The notes under the pieces: model-generated
Database searches by the model: none
Told to the model about the DNA's origin: nothing
Seen by the model: the letters and a program-made list of their open reading frames with translations, nothing else
Program-made: the position numbers and the translations under genes
NCBI RefSeq assembly: GCF_007559335.1
Contig: NZ_VMBG01000003.1
Coordinates: 124,001-188,000 of the forward strand
Origin: Rariglobus hedericola
Lineage (GTDB): Bacteria > Verrucomicrobiota > Verrucomicrobiia > Opitutales > Opitutaceae
Length of the DNA stretch: 64,000 nucleotides
Direction of reading: 5' to 3'
In this document: positions 35,238-43,945 of the stretch, one piece after another
How positions within the stretch are numbered: the first letter of the stretch is position 1
How the letters are laid out: each line of letters begins with the position of its first letter

Positions 35238-35453
35238 ATGAGCATCGCCGAGCTTCGACTTCTGCCCAACAGCGAGAAACTCAAAATCATCGAGACGCTC
35301 TGGGCTGATCTGTCCGCCGACGAAGCCTCGTTCGAATCTCCCGCCTGGCACGCCGAGGAACTCCGCAAAACCGAGGAAGATTTGAAAGCAGGGCGCGTGA
35401 CTGCGGTTGATTGGGACGAAGCCAAGAAAGCACTCCGCAAACGCTTCGAGTGA
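35238..35453 (+). CDS. Antitoxin, addiction module component family
   Basis: 71 residues. The sequence IAELRLLPNSEKLKIIETLW, then LSADEASFESPAWHAEEL and a basic/acidic helical end (EDLKAGRVTAVDWDEAKKAL), is the typical unstable antitoxin of the addiction module protein family (PF09720-like). It would bind and inhibit the RelE/ParE-type toxin encoded next, whose GTG start overlaps the antitoxin stop by 4 bases. ATG 35238 is chosen because it begins the family domain. Confidence 0.88.
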   Translation: MSIAELRLLPNSEKLKIIETLWADLSADEASFESPAWHAEELRKTEEDLKAGRVTAVDWDEAKKALRKRFE

Positions 35454-35746
35454 AACTGCGGATCCTTACTCCCGCGATTGAAGATCTGGCTGCCGGCCGG
35501 GCCGTTTACGATCACCAGAGCTTGGGAGTAGGAGATTATTTCTTCGACAGTCTATTCGCCGAAATCGACTCGCTGGTGCTGTATGCAGGCACCCACCCCA
35601 TCAGGCACGGCCATCACCGGATGCTGGCCCGGCGTTTCCCGCACGCGATCTACTACAAAATCACAAACGACGAAGTGCCCGTTCACCGGGTTATCGATTG
35701 CCGCCGCGATCCCAAGTGGATCCAGCGGCAGCTCAGACGTCGTTGA
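35450..35746 (+). CDS. RelE/ParE-family toxin
   Basis: 98 residues. It starts at GTG 35450 (then KLRILTPAIEDLAAGRAVY), which overlaps the antitoxin stop (GTGA). The fold fits RelE/ParE: YDHQSLGVGDYFFDSLFAEI, a central RHGHHRMLARRFPHAIYYKI and the end HRVIDCRRDPKWIQRQL. Such toxins cleave mRNA at the ribosome or inhibit gyrase; family members paired with this antitoxin type are commonly annotated only as RelE/ParE-like. The pair is a type II module and is compatible with an accessory region. Confidence 0.88.
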   Translation: MKLRILTPAIEDLAAGRAVYDHQSLGVGDYFFDSLFAEIDSLVLYAGTHPIRHGHHRMLARRFPHAIYYKITNDEVPVHRVIDCRRDPKWIQRQLRRR

Positions 35747-35801
35747 TTGCAGATGCCCGGTTTTTATCTGTGTTTATCTGCGTGATCTGTGGTCAATAAA
35801 T

Positions 35802-37022
35802 TTAGACGAGGTGCGGTTGGGCGGCGGCAGGAACGGATGATTTTTTGTGGCGGGACAGGGCGACGACTCCGAGGCCGGCCAGGGCGGTGGCGCCGCCGGC
35901 CCACATCACGGCGGAGGTGCCGAGGTCATCGACGATGCGTCCGCCGACCACCGAGCCGAGCGCGATGAATATTTGAAATGTGGATACCAGCAGCGCCGCG
36001 CCGCCTTCGAGGGCTTCGGGCGCGGCTTTGAAGACCCAGAGTTGCAGCACGACCGGAATCGCGCCGAAGGCCAGGCCCCACGCGATGAGAAGCACGGCGG
36101 CTCCGGTGAGTTGGTGGCCGAAGACGGGCAACAGCATGACGGCGCCGGCCAGCAGCGAAACGGCGGTGATGAGCGTGAGCCGCAGGTTGCGCGCGGCGAA
36201 GGCACCGCCGGCGAAGTTGCCCACGATGCCGGCGACTCCGAAGGCGAGCAGGAGTGAGCTGAGTGAGCCGGGGCTGATGGTCGCGCTGTCTTTGAGGAAG
36301 GGTGTGACGTAGGTGTAGGCCGCGAAGTGTCCGGCGATGACGAAGGCGATGGTGAGCAGACCGAGACGGGCGTCGGAGTGGCCGAGCAAACTCACGAGCT
36401 GGCGCACGCCGGGCGTGGGCGGAGACGGGAGCGAGGGCAGCACGAAGAGTTGCACCGCGCCGATGAGGAGCGCGACACCGCCGAGGACGATGAAGGCGAC
36501 GCGCCAGCCGGCGAGTCCGGCGATCAACGTGCCGGAGGGCACGCCAATGACGGTGGCGATGGAGATGCCGGCGAAGATGATCGTGGTGGCGCGCGCGGCG
36601 GAGCCGGGCGGCACGAGGCGCGCACCGAGCGTGACGGCGATGGTCCAGAATCCGCCGAGGGTGATGCCGAAGAGCACGCGGGCGACGATCATCACCGCGA
36701 AGTTGGGCGCGAAGGCGGCGAGGAGATTGGAGGCGACCAGCAGGCCGATGAGAAACAGGACAAGCGTGCGGCGGTCGAAGTGGCCGGCGGTGATCGTCAT
36801 GACGGGCGCGGCAATCGCGGCGACGAGGCCGGGAATCGTAATCATGAGACCGGCGGTCCCGGCGGTGACTTCGAGGCCGCCGGCGATGTGCGTGAGCAGG
36901 CCGATGGGCAGGAACTCGGAGGTGACGACGACGAAGGCGCCGAGCGCGACCGAGAGGACGGCGAGCCAGGATTTGGAGAGGGAGGGAGACGAGGCGCTCA
37001 CGATTTTTTCGGACGGTTTCAA
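35802..37022 (-). CDS. MFS transporter (DHA1, arabinose-efflux-like)
   Basis: 406 residues with about 12 membrane segments. The opening FVVVTSEFLPIGLLTHIAGG and GTAGLMITIPGLVAAIAAP are typical of the SotB/YdhP-like sugar or drug exporters; motif A appears as TAGHFDRRTLV. Substrate unknown. It follows the SDR at 37157 on the same strand, separated by a 134-bp spacer with a long inverted repeat. It may be the last gene of the efflux cluster or independent of it. Confidence 0.86.
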   Translation of the reverse strand: MKPSEKIVSASSPSLSKSWLAVLSVALGAFVVVTSEFLPIGLLTHIAGGLEVTAGTAGLMITIPGLVAAIAAPVMTITAGHFDRRTLVLFLIGLLVASNLLAAFAPNFAVMIVARVLFGITLGGFWTIAVTLGARLVPPGSAARATTIIFAGISIATVIGVPSGTLIAGLAGWRVAFIVLGGVALLIGAVQLFVLPSLPSPPTPGVRQLVSLLGHSDARLGLLTIAFVIAGHFAAYTYVTPFLKDSATISPGSLSSLLLAFGVAGIVGNFAGGAFAARNLRLTLITAVSLLAGAVMLLPVFGHQLTGAAVLLIAWGLAFGAIPVVLQLWVFKAAPEALEGGAALLVSTFQIFIALGSVVGGRIVDDLGTSAVMWAGGATALAGLGVVALSRHKKSSVPAAAQPHLV

Positions 37023-37055
37023 TTCGGAATGGTTACACAGAGGCGGAAGACCGGT

Positions 37056-37144
37056 GTCTCGCGAAGGCGGCGAAGGGAGCGAAGGTTCGGAATAAGGGGA
37101 TTCCTTTGATCGGACCTTCGCGTCCTTCGTTTACTTCGCGAGAC
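37056..37144. repeat. REP-like long imperfect inverted repeat, copy 2
   Basis: GTCTCGCGAAGGCGGCGAAG starts the left arm (37056-37085), and the right arm (37115-37144) ends TTACTTCGCGAGAC. The outer 10 bases (GTCTCGCGAA / TTCGCGAGAC) pair perfectly and the inner parts imperfectly. It resembles the element at 10521-10605 (shared GGACGCGAAGG). Confidence 0.62.
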
Positions 37145-37156
37145 GAGGTCGGTGGC

Positions 37157-37915
37157 TCAGCGGATGCCGCCGGCGATGACGATGGTCTCGCCGGTAATCC
37201 AGCGGGAGTCATCGGAGGCGAGGAACACCACGGGCGTAGCGATTTCGTCGGGCTGGCCGATGCGGCCGAGCGGAGTATCGGCTTCGATCTTCTTGCGGAA
37301 GTCGCTCTCGATAAAACCGGCGGTGTGCGCACCTTCGGTCTCGATCATGCCGGGGTTGACCGAGTTGACGCGGATCTTTTTCGCGCCGAGTTCGACGGAG
37401 AGCACGCGGGTGATCGAATCCACGGCGGCCTTGGTCGCGCTATAAACAGAGGAGCCGGGAATGGCGTTCTTCGCCACGATGGAGCTGATGTTGATCACGC
37501 TGCCGCCAGTGGCGGGGAAGAGCGGCACGGCGGCCTGAGTGGTAAGGAGGAGTCCGAGGACGTTGATGTTGAACTGGCGATGGAAGAGCTCGGGGGTGAC
37601 GGCTTCGAGCGGGGCGAACTCATAGACGCCGGCGTTGTTCACGAGGATGTCGAGGCGTCCGCCGAAGGCGGCTTTGGTGTCGGCGAGGAGGCGTGTGATG
37701 TCCTCGGGTTTGGAGACGTCACCGGCGACGGCGAAGGCCTTGCCTCCGGCGGCGATGATCTCGGCGACGACTTTGTCGGCACCGGCTTTGGAGGAAGCGT
37801 AGTTGACGGCGACGGACGCGCCGGCGGCGGCGAGGTGCTTGGCGATGGAAGCGCCGATGCCTTTGGAGGCACCGGTGACGAGGGCGGTTTTACCGGCGAG
37901 TTTTTGTGTGCTCAT
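37157..37915 (-). CDS. SDR family oxidoreductase
   Basis: 252 residues. The SDR motifs are TGASKGIG, VNNAG, catalytic serine in NISSIVAKNA, YSATKAAVDSI and WITGETIVIAGGIR at the end. It is the complete relative of the fragment at 7571-7866 (shared TPLGRIGQPD and SDDSxWxTGET). The gene lies 43 bp after the outer-membrane factor gene on the same strand, so it may be read with the efflux operon. Substrate unknown. Confidence 0.87.
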   Translation of the reverse strand: MSTQKLAGKTALVTGASKGIGASIAKHLAAAGASVAVNYASSKAGADKVVAEIIAAGGKAFAVAGDVSKPEDITRLLADTKAAFGGRLDILVNNAGVYEFAPLEAVTPELFHRQFNINVLGLLLTTQAAVPLFPATGGSVINISSIVAKNAIPGSSVYSATKAAVDSITRVLSVELGAKKIRVNSVNPGMIETEGAHTAGFIESDFRKKIEADTPLGRIGQPDEIATPVVFLASDDSRWITGETIVIAGGIR

Positions 37916-37958
37916 GATGGTTTTGGTTTCTGACTTTTAATTTGTTCGGACGGGAAAT

Positions 37959-39359
37959 TTAGGAAGTGGGTTGGGACCAGCCGCCGCCGAGGGCTTTGAT
38001 CAGGGCGACGTGGGTGATCCAGCGCTGGCCGGCGAGTTGGGCGTCGGCCCGCTCAACGACGAGTGCGGTGCGTTGCGCGTCGACGACTTCGAAGTAGCTC
38101 ACGAAGCCGGCGTCGTAGCGTTTCTGCGAAAGATCGGCTCCGCGGCGGGCGCTGGCGACGGCGCGGGACTGCGCGGCCGCCTGGTCGCCGAGAAGACGCG
38201 AGGCGGTGAGCGCGTCCTGCACTTCACGGAGGGCGACGAGCACGCTTTGCTGGTAGGTCGCGGCGGCTTCGTCGTAAGCGGCACGGCTGCGGGCGAGGTT
38301 GGCTTTGTTGCGTCCGCCTTGGAAGAGCGGGAGGTAGATGCTCGGTCCGAAAGACCACAAGCGGCTGTCGGGTTTGGTGAGGTCGCTGATGTCGGCGCTG
38401 GCGTAACCGGCGGCACCGGTGAGCGCGATGGTCGGGAAGAACGCGGACTTCGCCACGCCGATGCGGGCGCTGGCGGCGGCGAGGCTGCGTTCGGCGGCTG
38501 CGATGTCGGGGCGGCGCGTGAGCAGGTTGCCGGGGAGGCCGGCGGGGATGGCCGGGGGAGGAGTTGAGAGTTGAGTGATGAGAGTTGAGTGATCGGAGGA
38601 CGGAGCGGGTTCGCCGAGGAGGACGGCGAGGGCGTTTTGGGTGGCGGAGCGGCGGATCGCGAGTGCGGCAGCGTCGGCTTCGGTGGCGGCGAGTTCGGTT
38701 TCGGCGCGGGCGAGCGCGACGTCATCGGCGGTGCCCTGGCGGACGCGGGCTTGGATGAGTTGGAGCGTGTCGCGGCGAACGGCGGTGGTTTGCGTGACGA
38801 TGGCGAGTTCGCGGTCGAGAGCGCGGAGCGTGAAGTGCGTCGTCGCGACCTCGGCGGTGAGCGAAAGGCGGGCGGCGGCAAACGTGGCGCCGGCGGCGTC
38901 GAGATCGGCGCGGGCGCTTTGGTTGAGGCGGCGCACGCGGCCGAAGAGGTCGAGTTCCCACGAGAGATCGATCGAGAGGCGGTGGGTGGTCGCCGGGGAA
39001 TCGGGGAGCGCGTTGTCGACGGTGCGCGAGCTGCGTTCACGGGTGAGCGAGGGATCGGCGGCGAGCGACGGCAGGTAGGCCGAGCGGGCGACACCGGCGA
39101 GGGCGCGGGATTGTTCGACACGGGCAAGCGCGGCGCGCAAGTCCTGGTTGGCAGCGAGCGCGCGGGTGATGAGCGCGTCGAGCGCAGGGTCGTTGAAGGC
39201 GCGCCACCAGTCGGGCGCGAGGGCGACGGAGGTGGTGTCGGCGGCGTCACGGTAGGTGGCCGGGGTGGGTGCGTCGGGGCGCTGGTAATCGGGGCCGACG
39301 GAAGGCAGCGCGGCGATGGCTGTAGCTGCGGTGGTGAGGGAGAGCAGGAGCGTTTTCAT
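37959..39359 (-). CDS. RND efflux outer-membrane factor (NodT/OprM family)
   Basis: 466 residues. The domain starts VGPDYQRPDAPTPATYRDA, then WWRAFNDPALDALITRALAANQDLRAALARV, the OMF signature, and ends with YDAGFVSYFEVVDAQRTALV and QLAGQRWITHVALIKALGGGW. It forms the TolC-like trimeric channel of the pump. The N-terminus (KTLLLSLTTAATAIAALPS) is a signal peptide, but the lipobox cysteine that precedes VGPDY in most relatives is missing, so this protein is probably not lipidated. Its ATG is 11 bp after the pump stop. Confidence 0.9.
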   Translation of the reverse strand: MKTLLLSLTTAATAIAALPSVGPDYQRPDAPTPATYRDAADTTSVALAPDWWRAFNDPALDALITRALAANQDLRAALARVEQSRALAGVARSAYLPSLAADPSLTRERSSRTVDNALPDSPATTHRLSIDLSWELDLFGRVRRLNQSARADLDAAGATFAAARLSLTAEVATTHFTLRALDRELAIVTQTTAVRRDTLQLIQARVRQGTADDVALARAETELAATEADAAALAIRRSATQNALAVLLGEPAPSSDHSTLITQLSTPPPAIPAGLPGNLLTRRPDIAAAERSLAAASARIGVAKSAFFPTIALTGAAGYASADISDLTKPDSRLWSFGPSIYLPLFQGGRNKANLARSRAAYDEAAATYQQSVLVALREVQDALTASRLLGDQAAAQSRAVASARRGADLSQKRYDAGFVSYFEVVDAQRTALVVERADAQLAGQRWITHVALIKALGGGWSQPTS

Positions 39360-39370
39360 GGTCGTGCGGT

Positions 39371-42300
39371 TCAGGCGTTGGCGGGTTCGATGTGCGCGGT
39401 TTCGACGACGGCGAGCGCGGGCTTTTTCACGCCGATCTTTTCGAGGACTACGTAGAAGATCGGCGTGAGGAAGAGGCCGAAGATCGTCACGCCGATCATG
39501 CCGGCGAAGACGGCCACGCCCATCGCTTGACGCATCTCGGCTCCGGCGCCGGAGGAGAAGACAAGCGGGATGACGCCGGCGATGAAGGCGATCGAGGTCA
39601 TGAGGATCGGACGCAGGCGCAGGCGGCTGGCTTCGAGCGCGGCTTCGACGATCCCCTTCCCTTCCTCGCGGAGCTTCACGGCGAACTCGACAATCAAGAT
39701 GGCGTTCTTGGCGGCGAGTCCGATGAGGACGATCAGGCCGATCTGCGTGAAGATGTTGTTGTCGCCCTTGGTCAGCCAGATGCCGAGCAGAGCGAAGAGG
39801 ATGCCCATGGGCACGACCAAGAGGACGGCGAACGGGAGGCGGAAGCTCTCGTATTGGGCGGCGAGGACGAGGAACACCAGGAGGATGCTCAGCGGGAAGA
39901 TGAACAGGCCGGTATTGCCAGCGATGATACGCTGGAACGTGAGGTCGGTCCAATCGAGGACGACGCCTTTCGGGAGGGTTTCGGCGGCGAGTTTTTCCAT
40001 GATGGCCTCGGCTTCGACGGAGCTGTAGCCGGGGGCGGGCGCGCCACTGAGATCGGCGGCGGCGTAGCTGTTGTAGCGCATGGCGCGGTCGGGACCGTAG
40101 GACTCCTTCACGGTGGCTAGGGTGCCGAGGGGGATCATCTGACCGGCGGCGTTGCGAACTTTGAGGCGGTTAATGTCGGAGGCGTGCGTGCGGAACTGCG
40201 CGTCGGCCTGGGCGACGACCTGGTAGGTGCGGCCGAAACGGTTGAAGTCGTTCACGTAGAGCGAGCCGAGGTTGACCTGGAGCGTCTCGAAGATGTTGGA
40301 GAGCGGGACGCCCTGCTGCTTGGCCTTGGCGCGGTCGACGTCGATCTCGAGCTGCGGGGTGTTGACGGTGAAGCTGGAGTAGACACCGGCGAGGCCGGGA
40401 GTCTGGTTGGCGCGGGCGATGAGTTCCTGCGTGGCGCGGTAGAGCTCGTCGTAGCCGACGGCAGCGCGGTCCTGCACGTAGAGCTTGAAGCCGCCGGTGG
40501 TGCCGAGGCCGTTGACGGGGGGCGGCGGGAAGATCGCGACGAAGGATTCCTGGATCTCGTTGAACTTGGCCTGGAGGTCGGCGGCGATTTCGGGGCCGGA
40601 CATGCCGGGGCCTTTGCGCTCGTCGAAGGGCTTCAACATGGTGAAGGCGATGCCGGAGTTGGGGCTGTTGGTGAAGCCGTTGATGGAGAGTCCCGGGAAG
40701 GCGATGACGTCGGCGACGCCGGGGTGCTTCATCGCGATGTCGGTCATGCGACGGATGACTTCGTCGGTGCGCTCGAGGGACGCGGCGTCGGGGAGCTGCG
40801 CGAAGGAGATGAGGTATTGCTTGTCCTGCGAGGGGACGAAGCCGGAGGGGACTTTGCTCAGGGTGAAGCCGGTGAGCGCGAGCAGGCCGACATAGACGAT
40901 CAGGGCGAGCGCGCTGACGCGGATGAGGCGGGCGACGCCGTTGGAATATTTTTGCGAGGCCCAGTCGAAGAAGCGGTTGAAGGGACGGAAGAGCCAGCCG
41001 AAGAGGCGGTCGATGACGCGGGTGACGCGGTCCTTGGGTGCGTGGTGCGAGCGGAGCAGCAAAGCGGAGAGCGCGGGCGAGAGCGTGAGGGAGTTGAAGG
41101 CGGAGATGACCGTCGAGATGGCGATGGTGAGGGCGAACTGTTTGAAGAATTGTCCGGTGAGTCCGCTGATGAACGCGGTGGGCACGAAGACGGCGGAGAG
41201 GACGAGGGCGACGGCGACGATGGGGCCGGTGACCTCGCGCATGGCGATCTTGGTGGCCTCGACGGGCGAGTGGCCGAGGGCGATGTTGCGCTCGACGTTT
41301 TCGACGACGACGATCGCGTCATCCACGACGATGCCGATGGCGAGCACGAGGCCGAAGAGCGAGAGGGCATTGATGGAGAAACCGAACGCGCTCATCACGG
41401 CGAAGGTGCCGACGAGCGAAACAGGCACGGCGGCGAGCGGGATGATCGAGGCGCGCCAAGTCTGCAGGAAGAGCAGCACGACGATCACGACGAGGATCAG
41501 CGCCTCGACGAGGGTGTGCACGACGGACTTGATCGAGCTGCGCACGAACACGGTGGGGTCGTAGGCGATGGCGTAGTCGAGGCCCTCGGGGAAATCGGCC
41601 TTGAGCTTCACCATGGTGGCGCGGACTTCGTCGGAGAGCGCGATGGCGTTGGCGCCGGGGAGCTGGAAGACGCCGATGCCGACGGCGGTCTTGTTGGTGA
41701 GTAGCGAGCGAAGCGAGTAATCGGAGGCGCCGAGCTGGACGCGGGCGACGTCGCGGAGTTGCACGCGTTCGCCGCGCGGGCCGTTTTTGACGATGATGTC
41801 GCCGAACTCTTCTTCGTTAACGAGGCGGCCTTGGGTGTTGATGAGGAGTTCGGTCTCGGCGCCGTTGGGATTGGGCTGGCGACCGACGGAGCCGGCGGCG
41901 ACCTGGACGTTTTGCTCGCGGATGGCGGCGACGATGTCGCCGGCGGTGAGGTTGCGGGCGGCGACTTTGTTGGGGTCGAGCCAGACGCGCATGGCGTAGT
42001 CGCCGGAGCCCCACATGTTGACCTGACCGACGCCGGGGAGGCGGGTGAGCGGGTCTTTGATGTTAATCGCGGCGTAGTTGCGGACGTAGACATCGTCGTA
42101 GCGGCCGTCGGGCGAGAAGAGGTGGACGACGAGCGTGATGTCGGGGGAGCTCTTCTGCGTGGTCACGCCGAGGCGGCGGACTTCCTCGGGGAGTTTGGGC
42201 AGGGCTTGGGCGACGCGGTTCTGGACCTGGACCTGGGCTTTATCGACGTCGGTGCCGAGTTTGAAGGTGACGGTGAGCGTCATCAGGCCGTCACTGGTAG

Positions 42301-42550
42301 CCTGTGAAAACATGTAGAGGGAGTTTTCGACGCCGTTAATGGATTGCTCGAGGGGCGTGGAGACGGTCTCAGCGATGGTCTTCGGATTGGCGCCCGGGTA
42401 GCTCGCGGTGACGATGACGGTGGGCGGGATGACCTCGGGGTATTCGCTGATCGGCAGTTGGAAGAGCGAGATCGCGCCGACGATGAAGATGATGATCGAA
42501 AGCACGCCGGCGAAGATCGGGCGCTTGATGAAGAAGTCGGAGAAGTTCAT
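39371..42550 (-). CDS. RND efflux pump, HAE1 (AcrB-like) inner-membrane subunit
   Basis: 1059 residues. The start FSDFFIKRPIFAGVLSIIIF and GAISLFQLPISEYPE is typical of AcrB/MexB. The proton relay aspartates lie in GIVVDDAIVVVENVER and the partner lysine in GLAAKNAILIVEF. Two large periplasmic loops have porter-domain patterns (SYPGANPKTIAETVSTPLEQ; GFVPSQDKQYLI). It exports hydrophobic or drug-like compounds in exchange for protons. The gene lies between the adaptor and the outer-membrane factor, so the cassette is complete. Confidence 0.95.
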   Translation of the reverse strand: MNFSDFFIKRPIFAGVLSIIIFIVGAISLFQLPISEYPEVIPPTVIVTASYPGANPKTIAETVSTPLEQSINGVENSLYMFSQATSDGLMTLTVTFKLGTDVDKAQVQVQNRVAQALPKLPEEVRRLGVTTQKSSPDITLVVHLFSPDGRYDDVYVRNYAAINIKDPLTRLPGVGQVNMWGSGDYAMRVWLDPNKVAARNLTAGDIVAAIREQNVQVAAGSVGRQPNPNGAETELLINTQGRLVNEEEFGDIIVKNGPRGERVQLRDVARVQLGASDYSLRSLLTNKTAVGIGVFQLPGANAIALSDEVRATMVKLKADFPEGLDYAIAYDPTVFVRSSIKSVVHTLVEALILVVIVVLLFLQTWRASIIPLAAVPVSLVGTFAVMSAFGFSINALSLFGLVLAIGIVVDDAIVVVENVERNIALGHSPVEATKIAMREVTGPIVAVALVLSAVFVPTAFISGLTGQFFKQFALTIAISTVISAFNSLTLSPALSALLLRSHHAPKDRVTRVIDRLFGWLFRPFNRFFDWASQKYSNGVARLIRVSALALIVYVGLLALTGFTLSKVPSGFVPSQDKQYLISFAQLPDAASLERTDEVIRRMTDIAMKHPGVADVIAFPGLSINGFTNSPNSGIAFTMLKPFDERKGPGMSGPEIAADLQAKFNEIQESFVAIFPPPPVNGLGTTGGFKLYVQDRAAVGYDELYRATQELIARANQTPGLAGVYSSFTVNTPQLEIDVDRAKAKQQGVPLSNIFETLQVNLGSLYVNDFNRFGRTYQVVAQADAQFRTHASDINRLKVRNAAGQMIPLGTLATVKESYGPDRAMRYNSYAAADLSGAPAPGYSSVEAEAIMEKLAAETLPKGVVLDWTDLTFQRIIAGNTGLFIFPLSILLVFLVLAAQYESFRLPFAVLLVVPMGILFALLGIWLTKGDNNIFTQIGLIVLIGLAAKNAILIVEFAVKLREEGKGIVEAALEASRLRLRPILMTSIAFIAGVIPLVFSSGAGAEMRQAMGVAVFAGMIGVTIFGLFLTPIFYVVLEKIGVKKPALAVVETAHIEPANA

Positions 42551-42613
42551 GGCGGGAAATGTGTGGGCAAAGCAGTAGCTGGAGGGACCGCTTGGCGGTT
42601 ATTTTTCAGAGGT

Positions 42614-42636
42614 ATTGTCACCTAATAGGTGACAAT
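42614..42636. other. Inverted repeat between adaptor and pump genes
   Basis: ATTGTCACCT (42614-42623) and AGGTGACAAT (42627-42636) pair perfectly around AAT. It lies in the 99-bp gap between the adaptor stop and the pump start. It could be an operator, or an RNA hairpin that sets relative expression. Confidence 0.5.
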
Positions 42637-42649
42637 TTGGATGGGTGAC

Positions 42650-43870
42650 TTACTTCAGCGCGACCTTGGTGACGGCGGGCTGGGCGGGGGCGGTTTCGGC
42701 GACGACGGTCATGCCGGGACGGACGCGCTGGAGACCGTTGACGATGACGCGGTCACCGGGGGCGAGGCCTTCGCGGATGGCGCGTTGTCCGTCGATGATG
42801 GAGCCGAGTTTGACGGTGCGGTAGGCGACGGTGTTGGCGGCGTCCACGGTGAGAACGAATTTCTGGCTCTGGTCGGTGCCTATGGCGCGCTCGCTGATGA
42901 AGAGCGTGGGCTCGGGTGCGCTGACCGGAAGGCGGACGCGGGCGGAGAGGCCGGGAATGAGTTGTCCGTTTGTATTCGAAAAAACCATACGCAACACGAG
43001 GCTGCCGGTGCCGGGATCAAGACGGTTGTCGGCGGACTCGATCACGCCGCGGTGCGGGAAACCGGTTTCATCGCTGAGCTCCATCTCGACGGCGATGCGA
43101 CCGGCGGAGTTGGTGGCGAGGCGTCCGGCGGCTTGCAGGCGGTTAAAGGTCAGGACGGTGGCTTCATCGACATCGGCGTAAACGTAAACTTCGCCGGTCG
43201 AGACGATGGAGGTGAGGAGCGTGGCGGCACCGGGTGCGCCGGAGACGAGGTTGCCGCTGGTGACGTAGGCGCGGTTGACGCGGCCGGTGATGGGCGCACG
43301 CACTTCGGTGTATTCAAGATCGAGGCGGGCGCTGGCAAGCGTCGCCTCGGCGGCAAGGAGATCGGCGCGGGCTTCGGCGAGACGGGAGCTGCGGGTGTCG
43401 GCTTCCTCGACGGAGATGGCGCGCTCTTTGAGGAGGTCGTCGGAGCGCTTGGCTTCGCGCTCGGCGATGCTCACGCGGACGCGGGCGCTCTGGGCTTGCG
43501 CGGTGGCGAGGTCGAACTGGGCGCGATACCAGCGCGGGTCGATGGTGAAGAGGACGTCGCCTTTGTTGACGAGTTGTCCGGCCTGGAGGCGGACTTCGTC
43601 GATATGGCCGGAAACGCGCGGGCGGAGTTCGACCGACTCGACAGCTTCAACGCGGCCGAGAAGTTCGCGGTGCTCGGTCACGGTGCGTTGCTCGACAGAA
43701 GCGACGGTGACCTTGGGGCCGGCCGGGGCGGCGGCGGGAGCTGCGGCGACCGCGACGACGGCGACCAAGCTCAGGCTGACGAGGGAAAGGAAGAAACGAT
43801 AACGCGACAACGGAGCGACCCGGCGTGCGGTGGTGGTGGAGAGGGCGGAGGCGGTGACGGGCGTGCTCAT
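42650..43870 (-). CDS. RND efflux periplasmic adaptor (MFP) subunit
   Basis: 406 residues. A membrane anchor (RFFLSLVSLSLVAVVAVAAA) precedes VASVEQRTVTEHRELLGRVE, the barrel-sandwich strand VELRPRVSGHIDEVRLQAGQ, a coiled-coil alpha hairpin (AQFDLATAQAQSARVRVSIA), and the second half-motif EVRAPITGRVNRAYVTSGNLV. It links the inner pump to the outer channel. The N-terminus is 24 residues longer than usual and no lipobox cysteine is seen. An operator-like palindrome lies 37 bp upstream of the start. Confidence 0.92.
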   Translation of the reverse strand: MSTPVTASALSTTTARRVAPLSRYRFFLSLVSLSLVAVVAVAAAPAAAPAGPKVTVASVEQRTVTEHRELLGRVEAVESVELRPRVSGHIDEVRLQAGQLVNKGDVLFTIDPRWYRAQFDLATAQAQSARVRVSIAEREAKRSDDLLKERAISVEEADTRSSRLAEARADLLAAEATLASARLDLEYTEVRAPITGRVNRAYVTSGNLVSGAPGAATLLTSIVSTGEVYVYADVDEATVLTFNRLQAAGRLATNSAGRIAVEMELSDETGFPHRGVIESADNRLDPGTGSLVLRMVFSNTNGQLIPGLSARVRLPVSAPEPTLFISERAIGTDQSQKFVLTVDAANTVAYRTVKLGSIIDGQRAIREGLAPGDRVIVNGLQRVRPGMTVVAETAPAQPAVTKVALK

Positions 43871-43906
43871 GACAGGTGATGTGTAAAAGGCGGGCGATTA
43901 AATAGA

Positions 43907-43925
43907 TTACTAATTAGTAAACAAT
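43907..43925. promoter_or_regulatory. Operator-like palindrome before the efflux operon
   Basis: TTACTAATTAGTAA (43907-43920) is a perfect 14-bp palindrome and continues as ACAAT. The same pattern (allowing mismatches) lies before the tetR gene at 44571-44591. Together they are the likely binding sites of the TetR protein. Confidence 0.65.
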
Positions 43926-43945
43926 GAGGTCAAAAAAAGGGCGCT

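Noticed and set aside
32540-35750. Integron cassette array
   Set aside because: The stretch has short repeats and a toxin-antitoxin pair, but the repeats lack the paired RYYYAAC/GTTRRRY cores of attC sites, genes lie on both strands, and no integrase is in view.
37959-39953. A 664-codon outer-membrane factor
   Set aside because: The extra N-terminal part lies inside the pump gene in another frame. ATG 39359 gives a normal signal peptide and family length.
40184-41704. 506-codon open frame on the plus strand opposite the RND pump
   Set aside because: It is the antisense of a strongly conserved pump gene, is rich in Gly/Asp/Glu from GC-biased third positions, and has no family pattern. The same applies to long opposite-strand frames at 9408-10697, 21586-23109, 36327-37109 and 48279-49667.
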